The notes: generated by a model from the letters alone, not told the origin. A stretch of 64,000 nt of DNA from CADEED01 sp020442965 (GCA_041395525.1 JAWLAH010000001.1:186001-250000); one strand, 5' to 3'. Positions 53,181-62,313 are shown, numbered from the stretch's first letter. A program made the numbers and translations.

Positions 53181-54785
53181 GTGATTCGCATCACTGAACT
53201 CTCGCTGCCGCTCGATTGCCCGGACGATGCCTTGCGAAAGGCGATCGTACAACGCCTGCAGATTCGTGATGCGGAGTTGCTGGATTTCTCGATCTTCAAA
53301 CGCAGCCACGATGCGCGTCGCAAGAGTAGCAGCATCACGTTCGTCTATATAGTGGACGTCACGACGCAAGACGATGCCGCAATCCTGAAGAAGCGACAGC
53401 ACGATCGTCGGATCAGCTTAGCGCCAGACACGGCGTACTACCCAGTCGCACAGGCGCCGACGAATCTCGCAACGCGACCGCTCGTAGTCGGATTCGGGCC
53501 CGGCGGGCTGTTCGCGGCGCTCCTGTTGGCACAGATGGGCTTCAAACCGATCGTACTGGAGCGCGGTCGCGATGTTCGTCGTCGCACGCAGGACACCTGG
53601 GCTCTGTGGCGCAAGAACATCCTGACACCCGAATCCAACGTCCAATTCGGCGAAGGTGGGGCGGGCCTGTTCTCCGACGGCAAACTCTATAGTCAAATCA
53701 AGGACCCGAAGTTCTACGGACGCAAGGTCATGCGTGAATTCGTCCGGGTCGGAGCGCCGGCCGAGATCTTGTATGTCAACAAGCCGCACATCGGTACCTT
53801 TCGCCTAACTAGCGTGGTTGCCGCGATGCGCCACGAGATCATTGCGCTTGGCGGCGAGGTCCGCTTCGAGAGCAAAGTCACGGATCTGCTGATTGACGGG
53901 GGACAAGTGCAAGGCGTGCAACTGGCAAGCGGCGACGTGCTACACAGTCGGCACGTTGTGCTCGCACTGGGCCACAGTTCGCGCGACACTTTGCGCATGC
54001 TGTGGCAGCGTGGCATATTCCTGGAGCCGAAGCCCTTCTCGATCGGGTTTCGCATCGAGCATCCGCAGTCCCTGATCGACCGCGCGCGCCTCGGGCGGTT
54101 CGCCGGTCATCCAGCACTCGGCGCCGCCGACTACAAGCTCGTACATCACGCTAACAACGGTCGGACCGTTTACAGCTTCTGTATGTGCCCGGGTGGCACG
54201 GTGGTCGCCGCGACGTCCGAACCACAGCGTGTCGTAACGAACGGCATGAGCCAGTACTCGCGCAAGGAACGCAACGCGAATGCGGGTATTGTGGTCGGCA
54301 TCGCCCCGGAACAGGACTATCCGGGTGGCCCACTCGCGGGTATCGAACTGCAGGAGCGGCTCGAGTCGCAGGCCTTTTTGTTGGGTGGTTCAGACTACTG
54401 TGCGCCCGGCCAGCTCGTGGGCGACTTCGTGCGCGGCGTCGCATCGACGCAGCTCGGTGAAGTCGCGCCTTCCTACCAACCCGGCGTTTGTCTTGGCAAT
54501 CTCGCGAATGCTCTCCCCGGCTATGCTGTCGATGCGATCCGCGAAGCGCTCCCCGCCTTTGGCAGACAGATTCGCGGCTTCGATCGTGACGACGCAGTGC
54601 TGACAGGGGTTGAAACACGCACGTCATCGCCAGTGCGTATCACGCGCAACCCTGAGTCGCTCGAGAGCCTCAATGTACGCGGTGTATATCCGTGCGGAGA
54701 AGGCGCCGGCTATGCTGGCGGGATTCTTTCGGCCGCAGTTGATGGCATTAGAGTAGCAGAAGCCGTCGCGCGCAATCTGGCATGA
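53181..54785 (+). CDS. FAD-dependent NAD(P)-type oxidoreductase, COG2509 group
   Basis: 534 residues from a GTG at 53181 preceded by AGGA. An N-terminal domain of about 90 residues (IRITELSLPLDCPDDALRKAIVQRLQIRDAELLDFSIFKRSHDAR style) precedes the FAD site VVGFGPGGLFAALLLAQMGFKPIVLERG. NVQFGEGGAGLFSDGKLYSQIKDP and YVNKPHIGTFRLTSVVAAMRHEI follow, and YPCGEGAGYAGGILSAAVDGIRVAEAV near the end closes the FAD domain. This is the uncharacterised YtfP-like group often called FAD-dependent dehydrogenase. Its stop overlaps the SpoU gene by four bases. Its reaction is unknown. Confidence 0.85.
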   Translation: MIRITELSLPLDCPDDALRKAIVQRLQIRDAELLDFSIFKRSHDARRKSSSITFVYIVDVTTQDDAAILKKRQHDRRISLAPDTAYYPVAQAPTNLATRPLVVGFGPGGLFAALLLAQMGFKPIVLERGRDVRRRTQDTWALWRKNILTPESNVQFGEGGAGLFSDGKLYSQIKDPKFYGRKVMREFVRVGAPAEILYVNKPHIGTFRLTSVVAAMRHEIIALGGEVRFESKVTDLLIDGGQVQGVQLASGDVLHSRHVVLALGHSSRDTLRMLWQRGIFLEPKPFSIGFRIEHPQSLIDRARLGRFAGHPALGAADYKLVHHANNGRTVYSFCMCPGGTVVAATSEPQRVVTNGMSQYSRKERNANAGIVVGIAPEQDYPGGPLAGIELQERLESQAFLLGGSDYCAPGQLVGDFVRGVASTQLGEVAPSYQPGVCLGNLANALPGYAVDAIREALPAFGRQIRGFDRDDAVLTGVETRTSSPVRITRNPESLESLNVRGVYPCGEGAGYAGGILSAAVDGIRVAEAVARNLA

Positions 54786-55528
54786 AAATCGGCGATCTCA
54801 AGAAACTTCATCAGAAGAAGTATCGGGAGTCACTCGGCCATTTCCTGGTGGAAGGCGAGCATCTGATACTCGAGCTACAGAAGGCAGCCGAGACGAACGC
54901 GGCTCTGCGTGAATCCGAGTTGTACGTGACCAAGGACCGCACGGACTTGCATGGGCTGTTCACCACACATGTCGTCAGCGATCACCAAATGGCGCAAATC
55001 GCTGCACCCAAGACGCCGCAGGGAATCGTTGCGGTCGTGCCATTCTTACCGGCGCCACCACCGGCACCCGGCGAGCGTGCTATCTACCTAAACGAAATTC
55101 AGGATCCCGGCAATCTCGGCACGATTCTGCGCACTCTCGCCTGGTTTGGCGGCTTTCGCTGCCTCCTGAGCCCAGACAGCGTTGATCCATACAATTCGAA
55201 GGCGGTTCGCGCCAGCATGGGTGCGATTTTCAACGTGCCGATCGAATCGGACGTGCCGCTCGACTCCTTGTCCGCCCGCTACGCGCGCATGGCCTGCCTC
55301 GACATGGTCGGCGACAATCTCGCCGCCCCCGAGTTCGGACAGTTCGATTGCTATGTGTTCGGCAGCGAATCGCGCGGCTTGCCGCGCGCGCAGTTGGACG
55401 CAATGAAGGCGCGACCGTACAGCATCGACGGCCACCATTCGATCGAGTCGCTGAATCTCGCCGCCGCCGTAAACATCTGCGTCTACGAGATCCATCGGTC
55501 GTCAGCTGCCAGTCAACGCGGCGGATAG
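54782..55528 (+). CDS. SpoU-family RNA 2'-O-methyltransferase (TrmH/RlmB type)
   Basis: 248 residues. An N-terminal RNA-binding part (LKKLHQKKYRESLGHFLVEGEHLILEL) precedes the SPOUT domain with its three motifs: LNEIQDPGNLGTILRTLAWFGG, YVFGSESRGLPRAQLD and HSIESLNLAAAVNICVYEI. The target nucleotide (23S rRNA Gm or tRNA) is not evident; the N-terminus suits TsnR/RlmB-like rRNA enzymes. Coupled by ATGA overlap to the FAD protein. Its stop overlaps the convergent NTF2-like gene by 16 bases. Confidence 0.88.
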   Translation: MKIGDLKKLHQKKYRESLGHFLVEGEHLILELQKAAETNAALRESELYVTKDRTDLHGLFTTHVVSDHQMAQIAAPKTPQGIVAVVPFLPAPPPAPGERAIYLNEIQDPGNLGTILRTLAWFGGFRCLLSPDSVDPYNSKAVRASMGAIFNVPIESDVPLDSLSARYARMACLDMVGDNLAAPEFGQFDCYVFGSESRGLPRAQLDAMKARPYSIDGHHSIESLNLAAAVNICVYEIHRSSAASQRGG

Positions 55529-55968
55529 CCCGTGGGTTTGCCCAGCGCGTCGCCGCCCGTATCCGGGTTGGCATAGTAGACCGTCATCGCCTCGATGAGA
55601 TCGTTGCGCAGCCAGAAGAAATTGCAGTTGCGAAGACGTAACACGCCACGGCTGTAGTGCGGCGAGAGCGGCTTGGGCGTCAGCGTTACCGCGAACGTGG
55701 CGGCGCATCGCGCGGCCGACTCGTCGATGAAATGTTCGAACTGATCGAAACGCGCGTCGTAGTTCGCGCACAGATGGCGCCAGAACTCACTGATGTGCGC
55801 CTCGTTCGCGTCCGGCGCTGCCTGCAAGATTCGCGGTGGGTTGTCGCCATGCAATATTGTGATGACCGCATCAGCCGTGAAACAAGCACCTGTCGCCGCG
55901 ACATCACCACGCGTAACGCTGCCAAAATAGCGGCGTTCGACTAGATCAATTATTTGATTGCGCGTCAC
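55513..55968 (-). CDS. NTF2-like (SnoaL-type) protein
   Basis: 151 residues. A small alpha+beta cone fold is indicated by IDLVERRYFGSVTRGDVAATGACFTADAVITILHGDNPPRI, a mid part with FWRHLCANYDARFDQFEHFIDESAARCAATFAV, and a final TLTPKPLSPHYSRGVLRLRNCNFFWLRNDLIEAMTVYYANPDTGG. Such proteins bind small hydrophobic ligands or act as isomerases, dehydratases or hydrolases. No active-site assignment is possible. It stands alone, on the opposite strand from its neighbours. Confidence 0.8.
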   Translation of the reverse strand: MTRNQIIDLVERRYFGSVTRGDVAATGACFTADAVITILHGDNPPRILQAAPDANEAHISEFWRHLCANYDARFDQFEHFIDESAARCAATFAVTLTPKPLSPHYSRGVLRLRNCNFFWLRNDLIEAMTVYYANPDTGGDALGKPTGYPPR

Positions 55969-56163
55969 GCAGCGATCATCGCAAAAGCCGCTCGTTCAGT
56001 GAAAGTAAATTTGGAGGGGATACTCACGGCCGGCAACGTTGCGGAGTAGAATGAACCGCAGGATGCGCACGATTCGCCGTTTGAACACGATGCTGTACGA
56101 GCCCGGAGGCGCTCGAGCGCCGACTGAGTCGGGACTTGCCCAAGCATGACACCGGAGATTGGT

Positions 56164-57489
56164 ATGAACAGACGTGACCTGCTAACGACCGCAGGAATGG
56201 CTGGCGCAGCGGTGGCTGTTTCGGCCGCAGAGGCGAACAACGTGCCGATGGTTGGCGTGGACGTACAAGTCCCGCCCTCGCCGGTCGACATCCTGCGGGA
56301 TGCGCCGCCGATGAATCTGCCACGCGCCTACGAAATAATGGAACGCGAAAAGCTCGACGGCATTGCGGTCGCGGGCGCCGTGAACGTCTTTCACATGACA
56401 GGCCTGTGGCCGGTGACCTTTCGGATGGGATATGACGGGCCGATCGTCGCCATCCTGACGCGCGACCCGCAGCGACCGTTGGCGCTCGTCGCGGCCGAGT
56501 TTACTTACTACTACCTGGTCAGTGACATCCGTAGCAGCTATCCCGTCGAGTGGTTCGTCCACTCCGCATCGGTCAATGAAACGCGCGTCTTTCCGGACCA
56601 TGGCCTCGCGCCGCTGTCGGCGCAGGAATCCACTCGTGCGGCCGCGCTCGCTGCGGTGGTCGACCAGCGGCCGGCGAGTGCCGATACGTCCGCGGCGATC
56701 GTCAAGGCGCTGCGTTGGGCAGGGCTCGAGCGCGGTCGAATTGCAGTTGATCACGGCCTGATCCGCGCTGCAATCGGGAGCGCCGGATTGCAGACACAAA
56801 CGGTCGACGCTGATGTTCCGCTGAAGCGGATCAGGATGATCAAGTCACCCCGGGAAATCCAGTTGATGCGGATCGCATCGGCTGCCAATGTCGCCGCCGC
56901 GCAAGCAGCCGTTCGCACGGCTCGCGCGGGCGCCAATTTCAGGGAGATGCGCACGGCTTTTTACGCTGAGGCCGCGCGCCGCGGCAATCGCGGTGTGTTC
57001 ATGGTGATCGACGGCGTCTCCACAGAGGGGATCGCTACGCCGTTCCACGACGGGCACGCGTTCCTCATCGATGCTGTGAGTGAAGGTGCTGGCTATCACG
57101 GCGACTTTGCACGCACTGTATTCATCGGCGAACCGGCCAAATCGATGCAGAAGGTGACCGCAGCAATTCAGCTTGGCTGGGCCACGGTGCGCGACGCTCT
57201 CAAGCCCGGCATGCGCTTCTCCGAGATCACCGCCCTGGGGCAAAAGACGCTGCGCGATGCCGACTATGATTTTCGTGTCGCGTTCGGGCCACACAGCGTG
57301 GGGCTCTACCACAATGATGCAATTGGCCTGGGTGACATCGTGCTAGAGGAGAATATGGTGTTGTCAGTCGATTGCCCTGTAATGGAGGCCGGGCTCGGCG
57401 GCTCCGCGCATTTAGAGGATCTGACCCTGATCACCAAGACCGGCGGCACGCCAATTCATGCGGTGCCCGAACCGGTGCTGCAGGTTTAG
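56164..57489 (+). CDS. Xaa-Pro peptidase-like M24 family protein with Tat-like leader
   Basis: About 441 residues from the ATG at 56164, which follows GGAGAT at good spacing. A twin-arginine-like leader (MNRRDLLTTAGMAGAAVAVSAAEA) suggests export. The creatinase-type N-domain is followed by the pita-bread domain: IRMIKSPREIQLMRIASAANVAAAQAAV, DAVSEGAGYHGDFARTVFIG, FGPHSVGLYHND and SVDCPVMEAGLGGSAHLEDLTLIT, which hold most of the metal-binding Asp, His and Glu positions. A dipeptidase or creatinase-type hydrolase is likely. Its TAG overlaps the tail of a convergent methyltransferase pseudogene. Confidence 0.82.
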   Translation: MNRRDLLTTAGMAGAAVAVSAAEANNVPMVGVDVQVPPSPVDILRDAPPMNLPRAYEIMEREKLDGIAVAGAVNVFHMTGLWPVTFRMGYDGPIVAILTRDPQRPLALVAAEFTYYYLVSDIRSSYPVEWFVHSASVNETRVFPDHGLAPLSAQESTRAAALAAVVDQRPASADTSAAIVKALRWAGLERGRIAVDHGLIRAAIGSAGLQTQTVDADVPLKRIRMIKSPREIQLMRIASAANVAAAQAAVRTARAGANFREMRTAFYAEAARRGNRGVFMVIDGVSTEGIATPFHDGHAFLIDAVSEGAGYHGDFARTVFIGEPAKSMQKVTAAIQLGWATVRDALKPGMRFSEITALGQKTLRDADYDFRVAFGPHSVGLYHNDAIGLGDIVLEENMVLSVDCPVMEAGLGGSAHLEDLTLITKTGGTPIHAVPEPVLQV

Positions 57490-58053
57490 AGACTCGTGCG
57501 AGCCGCCCGGATAATGAGCGACCATTGCACTCTGCGAGCGATACCTGGATCGTGCCAATGACGCAGCAATGAGCTGCGCAAACCAGGTAGCCGGCTCGTA
57601 CCAAGTTGTTTGGCATAGGCTGCGGTCGCCGATCAGCTGCTCACGTATCCAAACAATTCATCGAGCGTCCAATTTGCCGCCAGTGCGAGCCGTGGCACTT
57701 GCAGTTCCACGGTCGGAAACGGGATGGTTCGATATCCCGTTTCGACCAGCTTGAGCCACGGTAACGAGATCAAATTGCGAACTGTCATGGCCACTTGCTT
57801 CTGCACTGGCGACGCGATACTCGACGCGATCGTGTGCCACGGCCAGCGCAATTTGTTCGGGACTCATGTCGGTCGCGACCACGCGAGCAAAGTGTGCAGC
57901 AAGATCCACCGACGCCTGACCGTTGCCACACGCGCAGTCCCACACGTCCCCGCACGCTGGCGCGATCGCTGCCAACCATGCAAACAACTCTGTCGGATAC
58001 CGTGGTCGGAAGGCGGCGTATTGGCTCGCACATTGTGAAATGCGGTCCGCCAA
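57486..58053 (-). pseudogene. Broken class I SAM-dependent methyltransferase
   Basis: Starts normally at 58053: SQCASQYAAFRPRYPTELFAWLAAIAP, SAM-binding WDCACGNGQASVDLAAHF, ATDMSPEQIALA, and FDLVTVAQA near 57755. The conserved continuation is missing; the sequence resumes in another frame as KLVETGYRTIPFPTVELQVPRLALAANWTLDELFGYVSS, which in relatives follows some 50-60 residues later. A TGA at about 57639-57641 stands where these proteins have Trp (GYLRTWSA-type motif), and SATAAYAKQLG through WHDPGIARRVQWSLIIR continues in that frame to the stop at 57486. Internal deletion, frameshift and nonsense mutation together make it nonfunctional. Confidence 0.82.
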
Positions 58054-58083
58054 AGTGAGTCAGTAGGTATGCGACCGGCCCAA

Positions 58084-59208
58084 CTACATGCTGATCACAA
58101 GCTTACCGACATGCTCCCCTTTCGCAAGATAATCGAGAGCGCTTCTCGCCTCGTCGAAACCGAAAACCCGATCAACGTGCGGCTCCGCGGCGTTTACGAC
58201 GTAAGCTCGCAGCAGATCAGAGAACATCGCGCGGCTACCCGAGGTAACGCCCTGCAATTGCACGTTCTTGGTTACCAAGCCCGCAAGACCCGGCAGTTGC
58301 GAAGGCGTGCCGCCGAGAGCGCCTATCAAGCCTATGCGCGCATTCGGCGCGCAACACGCCAGCGACTGATCCAAGGTCTGCAGTCCAACCGTTTCAACGA
58401 CGATGTCGACGCCACCCGCGTCGTTAGTCACGACCTTCTCCCAGGCGGGGTCGCGGCGATAGTTGACCGTGACATCGGCACCGAGGCTGCGCGCTATCGT
58501 CAATTTCTGGTCGCTGGAAGAAGTAATCACGACCTTCGCGCCCGCCATCTTGGCGATTTGCAGCGCCAGGGTGGCCACCCCGCCCGTCCCAAGCGTCAGG
58601 ACCGTATCGCCGGCTTTGATCTGACCGAACACATGCAGCACTCTCCAGGCCGTGATGCCCGCTGCGCCTAGTGCCGCCGCCGACTGGTAACTCATACTTT
58701 CTGGCAACTGCACGCAGGCGTTTGCCGGCAATCGCACGATTTCTGACAACCAACCGTCGGCCGTGTTGCCCAGATCCGCCGTGAACGCCGATGGTTGATA
58801 GTCGCCAGCGAGCCAGCTGGTGAAGTGAGCCGCCGACACGCGATCGCCCACCGCCACGGCGGTCACCTGCTCGCCTACGGCGACGACATCTCCCGCGCCA
58901 TCACCCACCGGGACCCGGTCCACGGGCTTGCGCGATCCGTAGCGGCCCGCCAGTATCATGAGGTCACGGTAATTGAGTGCCGCTGCCCGGCTCCTAACTA
59001 ACACCTCGAACGGCCCCGGCGCGGTGAAATTGCGCTTGACGCGCGTCAGCGAGTCCAAGCCCGCTTGTGCGCCGATTTGATATGCGCTGACTGCCGCATA
59101 ACCCGAACGATTCGACCCGCTGCTTGCGGTTGCCCCGACGGCCTGGGTGCTGGCAGCCAAACCGACACCAGCCATGATCAGCCCTCGACGCGACGTATTC
59201 ATTGTCAT
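58084..59208 (-). CDS. NAD(P)-dependent alcohol dehydrogenase / quinone oxidoreductase, Tat-like leader
   Basis: About 374 residues. A twin-arginine-like leader (MTMNTSRRGLIMAGVGLAASTQAVGA) precedes a zinc-independent MDR protein: GPFEVLVRSRAAALNYRDLMILAGRYG, then the cofactor site GDTVLTLGTGGVATLALQIAKMAGA and VVITSSSDQKLTIARSLGADVTVNYRRDPAW. The structural four-cysteine zinc loop is absent. Starts at 59244, 59208 and 59202 are possible; the Shine-Dalgarno support is weak. The substrate is unknown. If the leader works, it would be a rare exported MDR enzyme. Confidence 0.8.
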   Translation of the reverse strand: MTMNTSRRGLIMAGVGLAASTQAVGATASSGSNRSGYAAVSAYQIGAQAGLDSLTRVKRNFTAPGPFEVLVRSRAAALNYRDLMILAGRYGSRKPVDRVPVGDGAGDVVAVGEQVTAVAVGDRVSAAHFTSWLAGDYQPSAFTADLGNTADGWLSEIVRLPANACVQLPESMSYQSAAALGAAGITAWRVLHVFGQIKAGDTVLTLGTGGVATLALQIAKMAGAKVVITSSSDQKLTIARSLGADVTVNYRRDPAWEKVVTNDAGGVDIVVETVGLQTLDQSLACCAPNARIGLIGALGGTPSQLPGLAGLVTKNVQLQGVTSGSRAMFSDLLRAYVVNAAEPHVDRVFGFDEARSALDYLAKGEHVGKLVISM

Positions 59209-59430
59209 GGTCAATATGGTGCCCTCGATGAAAGCGGCAAGCAATTGCCCGGACCGTTCGATTCAGCCTGCTACTCGATTGGTCTGCAGACCGCCCACCG
59301 CTCGCGCGCGGCCCGGATCGCAAGGACTCCGTGGGTGAGGCGGCGGCGACGCGCGCACTATTCGCCAATTACTCGATGCCAAAGTGCAGAACTACCAGGC
59401 GCCGGAACCGAGTGCTAACAATGATGCCGA

Positions 59431-59715
59431 CCTGCTGCGGCGCTGCTACACAATGAAGCAGTCGAGCACCTCGGCACGCTGCCGGTCGAGGCCATCAAGA
59501 GCATCAACATCGACAAGATCACCGCGTGGAATAGTGGCGCGGACGCGAATGGCGCAACGAGCACGGCCAACATCGTCGCCGGCATGGTCAAGAGCTTGCC
59601 GCTTCTGCATGACGTGACAGCGATCGCCGGGCTTGCTTCGCCGAAATACCTCGGCGACATCGGCGACGCGAGGTCGGGCACACCGCCGCCAGCGGCTACC
59701 GGTGGAGTCCAGTAG
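59431..59715 (+). pseudogene. 3' remnant of a flotillin/SPFH-like gene
   Basis: In the frame that ends at TAG 59713-59715 the translation is PAAALLHNEAVEHLGTLP, then VEAIKSINIDKITAWNSG, GATSTANIVAGMVKSLPLLHD and IAGLASPKYLGDIGDA. This resembles the C-terminal end of flotillin-type membrane scaffold proteins (inference from pattern). No start or upstream SPFH domain is visible: a TGA at about 59422 lies just before it in this frame, and the roughly 200 bases before that hold no recognisable flotillin sequence. It is a truncated relic. Confidence 0.6.
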
Positions 59716-59806
59716 TCGGTTGAACAGAAGCAGCGCCAAGCTGAAGAATCGACCCAATCATCCCTCACGCCCAGAGACTTGTTCGACACCGAAAAGCCGG
59801 TCGCGG

Positions 59807-60244
59807 CTAGGCCGGAGCCGGCCAGGCAAATTCCGGACGCAGCGCCTCATAAACGGGCCGGCCGTCGTCCGGGCGAGGCGCGCCCGTCTTCGGATCGTAG
59901 AACGCGTGATAGGTCGGGGCGAGATTCTTGGCGTCGTAGCCCATGAGATTCGGGACGATCACGCGAATCCGCCGCTGTCTATCGTCGAGCATGATCGGCT
60001 TGCCGCACTGCGCGCATGTGCAAAGCTCGAGCGGCCCGCTCGGGTTCTCGCTGTTGAACGGCTGACGTTTCAAGCTGGCAAGCTTGTCGACGACGACATC
60101 GCCGTGTCTGAAAAACACCACGTGCGTCGTCGCCTGCGTCGTAACGCGCTTGCAGACCGAACAGTGGCAGGTGTGGCTATCGATAGGAGCGGCGTCCGAA
60201 TGCGTACGAACGTGTTCACAGCCGCCGGAATAAGTATGCGCCAT
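59807..60244 (-). CDS. GFA-family (glutathione-dependent formaldehyde-activating-like) protein
   Basis: About 145 residues from the ATG at 60244, with GAGGGGGGAATC upstream. Zinc-binding cysteines are present in HTCHCSVCKR and CTCAQCGKPIML. The first cysteine pair of the fold, usually GGCxCGxV, is reduced to GGCEHV, so one metal ligand may be missing. The family is named after a protein whose formaldehyde-glutathione role is disputed, and it has no firm function here. It is a stand-alone gene in the decaying zone at 57.5-62.3 kb. Confidence 0.8.
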   Translation of the reverse strand: MAHTYSGGCEHVRTHSDAAPIDSHTCHCSVCKRVTTQATTHVVFFRHGDVVVDKLASLKRQPFNSENPSGPLELCTCAQCGKPIMLDDRQRRIRVIVPNLMGYDAKNLAPTYHAFYDPKTGAPRPDDGRPVYEALRPEFAWPAPA

Positions 60245-60465
60245 GATTCCCCCCTCGTTGTTTCGAGTGAATGTTGCAGAGGCTCGCGCTGCCCGATCAT
60301 GCGATTTTCGCACCGGCCTTGCAACTGACCGCAGGTCGACCGCTTATCGCGCAGAATCGCGCCGCTATGGGTTGAACGCCAATTCGGGTCCCACATCGCG
60401 CCCAGGTTCATCAATCGTAGCTTTCCAATCGAGCTCAGTAGCGTCCATGCCACGCACGCCACCCA

Positions 60466-61059
60466 TCACACGTCACTAACCAAATTGGCATGCAAAAACG
60501 CCCGCACCGTTGGCCATTCACTGGTGACGATGCTATAGACACAGGTATCGCGAAGCGAACCGTCCGCCATGACTCGATGGCTGCGTAGCACGCCGTCCAG
60601 TTTCGCTCCCAGCCTCTCGATCGCACGTCGGCTCTGACGATTGTGGTAGTGGGTACGAAACTCCACCGCAATACAGTCGAGCTTTTCGAAGGCATGCGTC
60701 AATAGCAACCACTTGCACTGCGTGTTAATCGCGGTGCGTTGCGCACTATTGGCATACCAGGTACCGCCGATTTCCAGCCGCCTGTTTGCCGGCTCGATAT
60801 TCAGGAAGCTCGTCGTACCGACTACTCTGCCCGTCGCGGTCGAGCGAACGGCGAACGGCAACATGTTGCCGACCGAGTTCAATGCCAAACGTTCATCTAT
60901 CAGGGCGCGCATCTTCTCCGGCTCGGGTATGTTCGTATACCACAGTTTCCACAGTTCGCCATCGCGTGTCGCCGCGACCAAATCGTCGTGATGAGTCTGA
61001 CTCAGTGGTTCCAGACAAACCGCTGGTGCTCGTAGCGTGGTGGGTTCAAGCCATTCCAT
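60466..61059 (-). CDS. GNAT-family N-acetyltransferase (RimJ/RimL type)
   Basis: 197 residues. The fold and motif order fit RimJ/RimL-like enzymes: LEPLSQTHHDDLVAATRDGELWKLWYTNIPEP near the start, the acetyl-CoA-binding LFTHAF-type stretch around LLLTHAFEKLDCIAVEFRTHYHNRQSRRAIERLGAKLDGVLRSHRVMADGSLRDTCVYSI, and GRVVGTTSFLNIEPANRRLEIGGTWY. It probably acetylates an N-terminus or a small amine. The ATG at 61059 starts MEWLEP. It is intact, next to the paiB relic. Confidence 0.85.
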   Translation of the reverse strand: MEWLEPTTLRAPAVCLEPLSQTHHDDLVAATRDGELWKLWYTNIPEPEKMRALIDERLALNSVGNMLPFAVRSTATGRVVGTTSFLNIEPANRRLEIGGTWYANSAQRTAINTQCKWLLLTHAFEKLDCIAVEFRTHYHNRQSRRAIERLGAKLDGVLRSHRVMADGSLRDTCVYSIVTSEWPTVRAFLHANLVSDV

Positions 61060-61088
61060 CTGTTAGCTCACGGTTTGGAGTCGCTTCG

Positions 61089-61603
61089 TCAATTCACGAA
61101 CTCGCTGACCAAAATTCGGCTTAACGTCAATTTGAAAGTATTTCCCTTATTTCGTACGCCGACACACCCTCGTCGGCCGAGCCGCTCGCGACAGTCCGTC
61201 GGTCGTTTCGTCACGATGCTGACGGAAATCCCGAACGCAACGAAACCGCCTACCAATTTAGTGAGATAGTAGGTCGACGCATCCGTCACCTGCAAGCGAT
61301 TCGGGCAGTCGCTTTCGAGGTGGTCAGTCAGTTCAGTTACGTACCGATGCGCGTCGGCCTGGCTCTCGGGTCGAATGCAAATCGCGCCGCGAACGTGCAC
61401 CACTGCATAGTTCCGCTTCGGAACCACTGCGCCGTGCTCGACCATGCGAGGATACCAAGAGGGAGCAATGTAGCGGTTTGCGTCGCTGACAATGACCAAA
61501 ACACCCGCGTTCGGCGCGAGCGCGTGCCAGATTAGGATCGGCGCGCGCTGAATTCCTGCGACACTTCATGCCGATCTTCCCGAAACGCTTCAGGTGTGTA
61601 CAT
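61089..61603 (-). pseudogene. Broken PaiB-type FMN-binding protein
   Basis: The N-terminus MYTPEAFREDRHEVSQEF starts at the ATG at 61603. The middle (about 45-50 residues) is missing; the frame shifts, and WHALAPNAGVLVIVSDANRYIAPSWYP, then VVPKRNYAVVHVRG and LTDHLES continue in another frame to 61089. These match the start and the later half of PaiB/FMN-binding split-barrel proteins. The C-terminal SQNRP-type end is also altered. It is a decayed copy, on the opposite strand to the overlapping integrase relic. Confidence 0.75.
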
Positions 61604-61668
61604 TCGAGTTCATGGTGCCACAAACGTCTTCCGGGCGGCAACGCGCCCGTGGAACGATCCAATTCGAG

Positions 61669-62293
61669 TGCGATCGTCGCGTCGTCGGGGGCACCCTCGA
61701 TCGCGACCTGGCATTTGTGCGCCGGATTGTGTTGTTAGCGGCACGGCCATGGCGCGATGGCATTGGGCTCACATGGCTGGAAACCGCGCCGCTCATTCGG
61801 CTGTTGCCAAACGATCAGGCACGCAAGCCCTACCCGCTGTCGTGGGGCAAACAACAACTCCAGTTAACGGAGCTCGATGCGCACCTGGTGCGTATGGCGC
61901 CGGGAGTTTGTCGTGCCTGAGCTCGAGACCAGTGTGTTCCTCATTCCTTCGCAACATGCGAAGAACAATACGGATCGGGTCGTTGTGTTGCACGAGGTCG
62001 CGAAATCAGTCGTAGATGCGGTGCGGCGCCATCATCCAGAGTTTGCTTTTACGCATAACCGACTGCCGTTGACGGGAATTAACAACTCGGGCTGGAAGAC
62101 CGCCAGGCGTCGAGCGGCGGCGCGTTACGAAGTAACCCGGCTGGCGCCCAGCCCCAACGGATTTCGCCATATTCGCATCAGGACGCACTACTCGGCTGCG
62201 GAGATTTCAAACCTGGTCGTGGCCTCGAACCGGGCCTGCGACACAAAGTCCCGCAACAGTCCCGCACTGTTCGCTTTGCGTTCGACAGGGTGA
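61669..62293 (+). pseudogene. Degenerate tyrosine recombinase (phage-type integrase)
   Basis: First part, to about 61895: GGTLDRDLAFVRRIVLLAARPW, then LIRLLPNDQARKPYPLSWG. This looks like the core-binding region of phage-type integrases. After HLVRMA the frame changes and continues as REFVVPELETSVFLIPSQHAKN, DRVVVLHEVAKSVVDAVRR, FTHNRLPLTGINNSGWK and a THYSAAEI motif with the catalytic tyrosine region, ending SPALFALR. The segment with the first catalytic arginine is missing and the HxxR part is distorted. It ends 20 bases from the 3' end of the tRNA-Met gene, as expected for an integrase beside its attachment site. Confidence 0.78.
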
Positions 62294-62313
62294 GCGCAAG
62301 TGCTTAAAAATAC

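Noticed and set aside
57490..59800. Intact mobile element or IS element in the decaying zone
   Set aside because: No transposase reading frame or terminal inverted repeats seen; only the integrase relic next to the tRNA.
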